NCBI GenBank assembly: GCA_024402435.1
Contig: JAKSTU010000023.1
Span: forward strand, 1 to 38,476
From: Treponemataceae bacterium
GTDB taxonomy: Bacteria > Spirochaetota > Spirochaetia > Treponematales > Treponemataceae
Direction of reading: 5' to 3'
DNA length: 38,476 nucleotides
Shown in pieces: positions 33,154 through 38,476 of this stretch; the stretch's first letter is position 1; each line of letters starts with the position of its first letter. Both the position numbers and the translations under genes were made by a program. The notes under the pieces were generated by a model. The model was not told where the DNA came from and searched no databases. It worked only from the letters and a program-made list of their open reading frames with translations.

Positions 33154-33161
33154 TTATCGGC
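33154..33161 (-). promoter_or_regulatory. Sigma-28 (FliA)-type -10 element of the chemotaxis receptor
   Basis: Minus-strand GCCGATAA is an exact match to the flagellar sigma-28 -10 consensus. A TAAA occurs 13 nt upstream (shorter than the usual 15). The expected start near 33147 gives a leader of about 50 nt to ATG 33096. The link to chemotaxis supports the call. Confidence 0.65.
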
Positions 33162-33296
33162 AGAAATTCACTTTTTTATTCATTGTTGAGCGAAAAAAAT
33201 CAAAAATCTCCAATATCAGTATGATTCCTGTATACCCTTTTGTCAATGAAAGCTTTGAATTCCAAATCCCGACTTCATTCAAATCAAAATTCCATC

Positions 33297-33326
33297 TTGT
33301 AATGTTTTTGATTTTTCTTCTATTAT
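33297..33326 (+). promoter_or_regulatory. Leaderless-type promoter of slyX
   Basis: TTGTAA (33297-33302), 18-nt spacer, TATTAT (33321-33326), 6 nt, ATG 33333. No ribosome site is present. Confidence 0.55.
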
Positions 33327-33332
33327 TGAACC

Positions 33333-33557
33333 ATGAAAGAAGAAGCAGAAAATCAGGAAAATCTACGATTGACTTCTGTAGAAATCAAGTTGGCTTATCT
33401 TGAAGATTTTATGAACAAACTGCAGGCCATTGCGGTGGAACAGGGAAACACCATTGACCGGCTGACTGCAGAAAACCGGGTGCTCAAAGAAAAGGTCCGG
33501 GAACTGCTTGAAGCACAGGAAGGAGACATTCCCAACCGGCGCCCGCCCCATTATTGA
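33333..33557 (+). CDS. slyX: SlyX-family small coiled-coil protein
   Basis: A 74-residue protein that is one coiled coil (LTSVEIKLAYLEDFMNKLQA; TIDRLTAENRVLKEKVRELL) ending in RRPPHY, the hallmark ending of SlyX proteins. The cellular role of SlyX is unknown. It has no ribosome site; the -10 box ends 6 nt before ATG 33333. The aldo/keto reductase gene follows after 54 nt with its own good ribosome site, so the two may or may not share a transcript. Confidence 0.8.
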   Translation: MKEEAENQENLRLTSVEIKLAYLEDFMNKLQAIAVEQGNTIDRLTAENRVLKEKVRELLEAQEGDIPNRRPPHY

Positions 33558-33611
33558 TATTCTTGCTTTTCATGGTTCAGCGCCAATGTGTTTTTTTAAT
33601 CAGGAGGAAAT

Positions 33612-34601
33612 ATGTTTATTGCAGATGAAAACCGTTATTCACGAATGACTTATCACAAATCCGGCTCCAGCGGGCTTAAATTGCCGAAAGTTTCTTTGGG
33701 ACTGTGGCACAACTTCGGCAGCAAAGACAATTACGACAACATGCGCGCCATGTGCCGAACTGCTTTTGACGCCGGAATCACTCACTTTGACCTGGCAAAC
33801 AATTACGGCCCCATTCCCGGATCCGCTGAAGAAAACTTCGGCCGTATCCTTCGAGACGACCTTATGCCCTATCGTGACGAACTTGTAATTTCTACGAAAG
33901 CCGGTTACGAAATGTGGCCAGGGCCTTACGGAGACTGGGGCTCACGCAAATACCTGATTTCAAGCCTTGACCAGAGCCTCAAACGCATGGGCCTTGAATA
34001 TGTGGACATTTTCTATCACCACCGGTTTGACCCGAACACTCCGCTGGAAGAGACAATGGGCGCCCTTGACCAGATTGTAAAAAGCGGAAAAGCACTTTAT
34101 GCAGGAATTTCAAATTACAACAAGGAACAGACACAGCGTGCTGCAGAAATTCTGAAGGATTTGAAATGTCCTTTTATCATCAACCAGCGTTCATACAACA
34201 TTTTCAACCGTGCCATTGAACAGGACGGACTCAAACACTGGGCCGCAGAAAACGGAATCGGCATCATTTCTTTCAGCCCGCTTGCACAGGGATTGCTGAC
34301 TGACAAATATCTCAACGGAATTCCGGAAGACAGCCGTGCCCGTAAAAGCGGAGTTTTCCTTAAAGAAAGCGACATTACTGATGACAAGCTTGCCAAAATC
34401 AGGGCACTCAATGACATTGCAAAAGCCCGCGGACAAAGTTTGGCACAGATGGCACTTGCCTGGGTTGTGCGCGACGAAGAAGTAACAAGCGTACTTATCG
34501 GTGCATCCCGTCCGGAACAGATTGCAGAAAATTGCGCAATTGTAAACGCTCCTGCATTTACTGCCGACGAACTTGCAGCAATCGACAGAATCAGTCTCTG
34601 A
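33612..34601 (+). CDS. Aldo/keto reductase (YghZ / L-glyceraldehyde-3-phosphate reductase type)
   Basis: A 329-residue TIM-barrel NADPH-dependent reductase. The catalytic tetrad is readable: Asp and Tyr in HFDLANNYGPIPGSAEENFG, Lys in VISTKAGYEMWPGPYGDWGS and His in DIFYHHRFDPNTPLEETMGA. The GPIPGSAEENFGRIL and WPGPYGDWGSRKYL blocks are typical of the YghZ subgroup that reduces methylglyoxal or L-glyceraldehyde 3-phosphate. The substrate in this organism is an inference. A strong CAGGAGGAAAT site precedes ATG 33612. The MFS transporter gene follows 12 nt later on the same strand, so they form an operon. Confidence 0.92.
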   Translation: MFIADENRYSRMTYHKSGSSGLKLPKVSLGLWHNFGSKDNYDNMRAMCRTAFDAGITHFDLANNYGPIPGSAEENFGRILRDDLMPYRDELVISTKAGYEMWPGPYGDWGSRKYLISSLDQSLKRMGLEYVDIFYHHRFDPNTPLEETMGALDQIVKSGKALYAGISNYNKEQTQRAAEILKDLKCPFIINQRSYNIFNRAIEQDGLKHWAAENGIGIISFSPLAQGLLTDKYLNGIPEDSRARKSGVFLKESDITDDKLAKIRALNDIAKARGQSLAQMALAWVVRDEEVTSVLIGASRPEQIAENCAIVNAPAFTADELAAIDRISL

Positions 34602-34613
34602 GGAATCCCGAAA

Positions 34614-35822
34614 GTGACAAAAAATTACCGCCGCACTCTGATTGCCTGTTATTTGGGTTCCATTACGCAGGCAATCACTGCGAATTTTGCACCGCTGCTT
34701 TTTCTTTCGTTCCACAAAACCTACGGAATCTCTTTGGGCACAATTGCTCTTGTGCCTACGGTCTTCTTTTTTACACAACTTGTGGTAGACATTCTCTGCG
34801 GAATTTTTGTTGACCGGATCGGTTACCGGAAATGTGTTGTCGCATCTGAACTGTTTTCCGGTCTGGGACTGATTTTTCTGACCTTTCTGCCCGATCTTTT
34901 TCCTAATCCTTTTGCGGGAATTATAATTGCCGTAATAGTTTACGCCATCGGAGCCGGACTGATTGAAGTTCTTGTAAGCCCCATTGTCGAAGCCTGCCCT
35001 TTTGAAAACAAAGAAGCAACCATGAGCCTGCTCCACTCCTTCTACTGCTGGGGTTCTGCAGGCGTCATCATGATTTCTTCAGTTTTCTTCATTTTTTTCG
35101 GCATTGAAAACTGGAAGATTCTGGCCTGTCTGTGGGCAATCATTCCCATGTACAACATTTTCAACTTTGCTACCTGCCCCATTGAACGCCTTACGGAAGA
35201 CGGCAAAGGCATGACCTATCTGCAGCTTTTCGGCGTGCCTGTCTTCTGGATCAGCGTGATTCTGATGATTTGTGCAGGCGCATCTGAACTTTCCATGGCA
35301 CAATGGGCTTCTGCCTATGCAGAATCTGCACTGGGGCTTTCCAAAACCGTCTGCGATCTTGCAGGGCCATGTCTTTTTGCCATAACAATGGGAATTTCCC
35401 GGGCAATTTTCGGAAAATTCGGTGAGCACATGAACTTGAAAAACTTCATGATGGGATCCGGAATCCTGTGTCTGTGCTGTTACCTTATGGCATCCCTTTT
35501 TGAAAGCCCCGCAATCGGTCTTGCCGGCTGCATCATGTGCGGTTTCTCGGTCGGAATCATGTGGCCCGGATCAATCAGCATTTCATCAAGAACATTTCCT
35601 TCAGGCGGAACAGCCATGTTCGCACTGCTTGCAATGGCCGGAGACTTGGGCGGTTCGCTGGGACCTGCCCTTGTAGGAAGAATTGCGGAATCAAGCGGAA
35701 ACAACATGCACAGAGGAATGCTTGCCGGATGCATATTCCCGGTTGCCCTTGTAATCTGCGTTTTCATTCTGAAAAGCAGACCGGTTCATTCACGCACAGT
35801 TGAACGGAATGAGCGCAGTTAA
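34614..35822 (+). CDS. Major facilitator superfamily transporter
   Basis: A 402-residue polytopic protein with about 12 hydrophobic segments. The MFS loop 2-3 signature is present as GIFVDRIGYRKCVVA near 64-78. The later halves show GSGILCLCCYLMA and GLAGCIMCGFSVGIMWPGS helices. It resembles sugar/fucose-permease-like MFS carriers, but the substrate cannot be stated. It starts with GTG 34614, preceded by GAGG overlapping the reductase stop codon, which ties it to that gene. A terminator at 35834 ends the unit, and the tetR gene begins after that. Confidence 0.85.
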   Translation: MTKNYRRTLIACYLGSITQAITANFAPLLFLSFHKTYGISLGTIALVPTVFFFTQLVVDILCGIFVDRIGYRKCVVASELFSGLGLIFLTFLPDLFPNPFAGIIIAVIVYAIGAGLIEVLVSPIVEACPFENKEATMSLLHSFYCWGSAGVIMISSVFFIFFGIENWKILACLWAIIPMYNIFNFATCPIERLTEDGKGMTYLQLFGVPVFWISVILMICAGASELSMAQWASAYAESALGLSKTVCDLAGPCLFAITMGISRAIFGKFGEHMNLKNFMMGSGILCLCCYLMASLFESPAIGLAGCIMCGFSVGIMWPGSISISSRTFPSGGTAMFALLAMAGDLGGSLGPALVGRIAESSGNNMHRGMLAGCIFPVALVICVFILKSRPVHSRTVERNERS

Positions 35823-35833
35823 TAAGGAATAAA

Positions 35834-35868
35834 GCCGGAACAAGTTGATTTTTCCGGCATTTTTTTTT
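35834..35868 (+). terminator. Intrinsic terminator after the MFS gene
   Basis: GCCGGAA (35834-35840) pairs with TTCCGGC (35852-35858), followed by a T run to 35868. It directly abuts the tetR -35 box. Confidence 0.85.
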
Positions 35869-35870
35869 GA

Positions 35871-35899
35871 TTGACTTTTTACCTACCGTTCGGTATATT
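35871..35899 (+). promoter_or_regulatory. Leaderless-type promoter of tetR
   Basis: TTGACT (35871-35876), 17-nt spacer, TATATT (35894-35899), 6 nt, ATG 35906. No ribosome site is present. Confidence 0.75.
35884..35895 (+). promoter_or_regulatory. TetR-type operator between -35 and -10
   Basis: TACCG-TT-CGGTA, perfect 5-nt arms, sits in the spacer just before the -10 box. ACCG..CGGT half-sites are common in TetR/AcrR operators, so autoregulation is likely. Confidence 0.6.
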
Positions 35900-35905
35900 G
35901 ATTTT

Positions 35906-36478
35906 ATGGAAACCGACAAAAAAGAACTGATTCTTAACCGTGCCATTGCTCTGTTTGCGCTCCGTGGCTACGAATCTGTAGGAGTTCAGCAGATTTGCGA
36001 AGCGTGTCAGATTACAAAACCGACGCTTTACTATTATTTTGAAAACAAACTTGGCCTGTTCAAAGAGATTTTTTCAGTTTACGGGGAAAAACTTTTTCGC
36101 TCTGTAAGCGATGCTTTTGCAGAATCCGAAGAATTTCCCCAATGTCTTTCGGAAATAATCAGCAGTGTCCTGGCTTTTGCGGAAGAACACCCGGATTTTT
36201 TCACGATTTATTATTCTTTGTCCACGTCCAGTCTGCAGACGGAAAGCGGCCTTGTTTTTTCTGAATACCGAGCCCGCATTGACGCGCTTTTCTTCCGCAT
36301 TTTCCAGAAACATTCGGAAATTTTCGGCAACATGAGAGGATATGAATCCATGTATTCACGGATTTTTCAGTCTACACTGAATTTTTCCGTTTTCAGTCAT
36401 ATTACCGGCTCCATGAAACTTGACGGAGAAACTCAGCACCGGCTTGTGCAGACATTCCTCTGGGGCGTTGCAAACTGA
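35906..36478 (+). CDS. TetR/AcrR-family transcriptional regulator
   Basis: A 190-residue protein with the TetR helix-turn-helix at about 4-50 (ILNRAIALFALRGYESVGVQ followed by QICEACQITKPTLYYYFENK). A larger helical ligand-binding part follows, with no close match that I can name. The start METDKKEL was preferred over the longer frame because the promoter lies directly before it. The operator-like TACCG/CGGTA palindrome in its own promoter points to self-repression. The GH13 glycosidase gene follows 45 nt downstream on the same strand and may be co-transcribed. Confidence 0.9.
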   Translation: METDKKELILNRAIALFALRGYESVGVQQICEACQITKPTLYYYFENKLGLFKEIFSVYGEKLFRSVSDAFAESEEFPQCLSEIISSVLAFAEEHPDFFTIYYSLSTSSLQTESGLVFSEYRARIDALFFRIFQKHSEIFGNMRGYESMYSRIFQSTLNFSVFSHITGSMKLDGETQHRLVQTFLWGVAN

Positions 36479-36523
36479 TTTTCAAATCGCCACGCAGAAA
36501 TTAACAAGTTTACAGGATTTTAT

Positions 36524-37876
36524 ATGAATTCAGAAATACAGAAAGCAGTTTTTTATCACATTTATCCACTTGGGCTCTGCAACTGCCCGAAACAGAATGA
36601 TTTTTGCCAAAGTGCAGGTGACGGGCTTAAAAAACTTACACAGGAACTGCCCGGAATCCGTGAACGCGGATTCAACGCGGTCTACATCGGTCCGCTTTTT
36701 GAAAGCACAGCCCACGGATATGACACACTTGATTATTTTTGGGTTGACAGGCGGCTTGGTACAAACGCTGATCTTGCGACTTTTGTGGAAACGGCCCACA
36801 GACACGGGATAAAAGTCGTTCTGGATGCAGTTTTCAATCACTCAGGCAGGCATTTTTTTGCCTTCAAAGATTTGCAGTTAAACCTACTTACCAGTCGGTA
36901 TAAAGACTGGTACCAAAACATCAACTTCAACAGCAGAAGTTCCTGTGGCGACGGTTTTTCTTACCAGAACTGGGCCGGATGCGATGATCTTGTAAAATTC
37001 AATCTGGACAATCCGGAAGTGCGCGAACACATTTTTGCAGCCGTAAAAAAATGGATTACCGAATTCCGGATAGACGGACTCCGCCTGGACGCAGCGGATG
37101 TCATGTCTTTTGATTTTATGGCACGGCTCAGAGATTTTGCTTTGTCACTGGACCCGGATTTCTGGCTTATGGGAGAAGTGGTTCACGGAGATTACAACCA
37201 GTGGGTAAACGGACAGATGCTTCACAGCGTCACAAATTATCAGCTTCATAAAGGAATGTGGTCTTCTTTCAATGAGAAGAATTTTTTTGAAGTACGCTGG
37301 TCATTGAATCAAATGTTTTCGGAAACTGAAGGCAAATACCGCGGCAAACAGCTCTACAATTTTCTGGACAATCACGATGTAAACCGGATTGCTTCCACTG
37401 TAAAAAACCCGGACAACCTTAAGGCCCTTTACACAATGCTTTTTGCCGTGCCGGGCATTCCTTCCGTGTATTACGGAAGCGAAGTGGGGCTCTGCGGAAA
37501 GCGGACACATAATTCAGATTATCAGCTGCGTCCGGCACTTCCGCCTTTTGCCCCTGTCCCGGATTATGCGGCCCCGCACATTGACGGACAGTCTTTGCTG
37601 TGTCACATAAAAAAACTTTCAGAAATCCGGCAGAACGTACCCGCACTTCAGAACGGCACATACACTGAACTTTCCGTGTCAAACACAACTTTTGCCTTCA
37701 TGCGCCAAAGCGGTGCTTCAAAAGTCATTGCCGCCTTCAACTGTGAAGATTTTGCACAGGAACTGGACCTGAAACATCATGGCAAGACAAAGAATCTTTT
37801 CTTCGGCAACCAATTCTTTCTAAACGGAAAGTACACCCTGGGCCCGCACGATTCTGTGCTGCTTGAGATTTTGTAA
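36524..37876 (+). CDS. GH13 alpha-amylase-family glycosidase
   Basis: A 450-residue protein with the GH13 barrel. The conserved regions read DAVFNHSG (I, ~101-108), GLRLDAADV (II, nucleophile D189), LMGEVVHGDY (III, acid/base E218) and FLDNHDVNR (IV, D285), so the active site is complete. There is no signal peptide and it is therefore cytoplasmic, likely acting on maltodextrins, cyclodextrins or related glucans; the exact subfamily is not assigned. The C-terminal ~75 residues form a short beta domain. An AGGA site precedes ATG 36524. It lies behind tetR, an uncommon pairing for a glycosidase. A strong terminator follows at 37914. Confidence 0.93.
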   Translation: MNSEIQKAVFYHIYPLGLCNCPKQNDFCQSAGDGLKKLTQELPGIRERGFNAVYIGPLFESTAHGYDTLDYFWVDRRLGTNADLATFVETAHRHGIKVVLDAVFNHSGRHFFAFKDLQLNLLTSRYKDWYQNINFNSRSSCGDGFSYQNWAGCDDLVKFNLDNPEVREHIFAAVKKWITEFRIDGLRLDAADVMSFDFMARLRDFALSLDPDFWLMGEVVHGDYNQWVNGQMLHSVTNYQLHKGMWSSFNEKNFFEVRWSLNQMFSETEGKYRGKQLYNFLDNHDVNRIASTVKNPDNLKALYTMLFAVPGIPSVYYGSEVGLCGKRTHNSDYQLRPALPPFAPVPDYAAPHIDGQSLLCHIKKLSEIRQNVPALQNGTYTELSVSNTTFAFMRQSGASKVIAAFNCEDFAQELDLKHHGKTKNLFFGNQFFLNGKYTLGPHDSVLLEIL

Positions 37877-37913
37877 GGGAGAAAATGGGGTTTTACGTCA
37901 GTACAAAAAAAAC

Positions 37914-37956
37914 GGGTCAAGATTCCATCAATTCGGAATCTTGGCCCTTTTTTTTT
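37914..37956. terminator. Intrinsic terminator between GH13 and yqeY genes
   Basis: GGGTCAAGATTCC (37914-37926) pairs with GGAATCTTGGCCC (37935-37947), one wobble, followed by nine T. It lies 37 nt past the GH13 stop, and an A-run on its left (37904-37912) gives the convergent yqeY gene a T tract too. Confidence 0.9.
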
Positions 37957-38016
37957 CGGGATTTGCAATGCCCCGGATTGTCTTTCAACGCATCCGGAAC
38001 TGCATCGCAATTTCTT

Positions 38017-38445
38017 TTAAATCAGTTTTGCGATAATGTCTTTTGCAGCTTTCATGTCAAAACCTTCAATTGCTTTGAGTTTCGGCATGATATTCTTGAG
38101 AACTCTCTCTTCCGGAGCAAGAGAATCAACAACTTTCTTTGCTTCTTCCATCATTGCTTCCGGTGAAAGCATGGTCGGGAGAAAATCAGCCAGTTCTTTC
38201 AACTCCTGTTCAAGTTCACTTGTATCCGCATGACCTTTTTTGTAATCTTCAATTGTTGAAAGAATTTCAGACTGCATTTTCTTTGCAGATTTCAAAAAAT
38301 CTTCCGGAGTTTCTTCACGGCGTTCATCGATTGTGATGTTCTTTACTGCATTTACAAGCCTAAGCAGAACGCTTGAACGTATGGGATTCGTCTTTCTTAT
38401 CTCAAGACGTTCCTTTGTAAGTGCCTTCATTGTAAGTTCGCTCAT
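38017..38445 (-). CDS. YqeY/GatB-like protein
   Basis: A 142-residue protein of the YqeY family, related to the tail domain of GatB that contacts tRNA. Motifs seen are KERLEIRKTNPIRSSVLLRL, DDRREETPEDFLKSAKKMQ-type region and the C-terminal IMPKLKAIEGFDMKAAKDII. Free-standing YqeY proteins are widespread and their role is not well defined; an aminoacyl-tRNA link is inferred. Start ATG 38445 has an AAGGAA site, and the promoter is outside the window. The end is 60 nt from the convergent terminator. Confidence 0.85.
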   Translation of the reverse strand: MSELTMKALTKERLEIRKTNPIRSSVLLRLVNAVKNITIDERREETPEDFLKSAKKMQSEILSTIEDYKKGHADTSELEQELKELADFLPTMLSPEAMMEEAKKVVDSLAPEERVLKNIMPKLKAIEGFDMKAAKDIIAKLI

Positions 38446-38476
38446 TTTTCATTCCTTTGCACCGGATTTTTTTTCC

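Noticed and set aside
34191..35036. 281-residue minus-strand frame across the reductase/MFS junction
   Set aside because: It is rich in Cys, Lys and Asn with no domain, and is antisense to two recognised genes.
1..38476. tRNA, rRNA, insertion sequence, prophage or attachment site
   Set aside because: I looked for cloverleaf-like segments, transposase or integrase motifs and flanking direct repeats and saw none.

Overview
The window looks like chromosome of a saccharolytic Treponema-type spirochaete, an inference from protein content. It has a single-chain PurL, a bactofilin plus M23 peptidase pair, RicT/YaaT and YaaR homologues, a methyl-accepting chemotaxis protein behind a sigma-28-like -10 element, pyruvate formate-lyase and a GH94 cellobiose phosphorylase. 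No rRNA, tRNA, CRISPR array, transposase or reverse transcriptase was seen.

Region 1 (1-6030) is accessory-looking and visibly more A+T-rich. A minus-strand operon runs from 5548 off the left edge. It encodes a coiled-coil membrane protein, a zinc-ribbon/TPR-like/SUMF1-fold protein, an FRG-domain protein and a zinc-ribbon/SPFH-like protein cut by the window edge. Its promoter (TTTACA-N17-TATGAT) carries two matching 19-bp inverted repeats, one in the spacer and one at the start of transcription. A divergent XRE repressor gene stands next to it. The SUMF1-fold protein ends in a run of NNC codons with the look of a diversity-generating-retroelement variable region, followed by a 19-bp-arm inverted repeat. 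This operon is the best candidate for an undescribed system.

Region 2 (6-8.1 kb) has a GNAT acetyltransferase and a secreted rhodanese, then a repeat cluster ahead of a membrane-protein/XRE gene pair. Region 3 (8.1-14.5 kb) has pflB, a divergent methyltransferase, and a minus-strand operon M23 peptidase - bactofilin - YaaR - RicT. Region 4 (14.5-22.1 kb) runs purL, a thioredoxin-fold lipoprotein without CxxC, and two tandem CNNM/CorC-type proteins.

Region 5 (22-26.5 kb, minus strand) has an omptin-like outer-membrane protease, an RluA pseudouridine synthase, Dus, TatD, YidD and a Cys/Gly-rich zinc-ribbon protein. Region 6 (26.5-38.4 kb) has cellobiose phosphorylase behind a palindromic operator, an unusual Gfo/Idh/MocA oxidoreductase-RNase HI fusion, the chemotaxis receptor, SlyX, an aldo/keto reductase with an MFS transporter, a TetR regulator with a GH13 glycosidase, and a YqeY-like protein.

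A recurring feature is a sigma-70-like promoter whose -10 box ends only 6-7 nt before the ATG, with no Shine-Dalgarno sequence. It is seen at purL, tetR, slyX, the methyltransferase, rluA and, with a weak SD-like GGAG nearby, the oxidoreductase-RNase HI gene. This suggests habitual leaderless mRNAs. Other genes have ordinary AGGAG-type sites.
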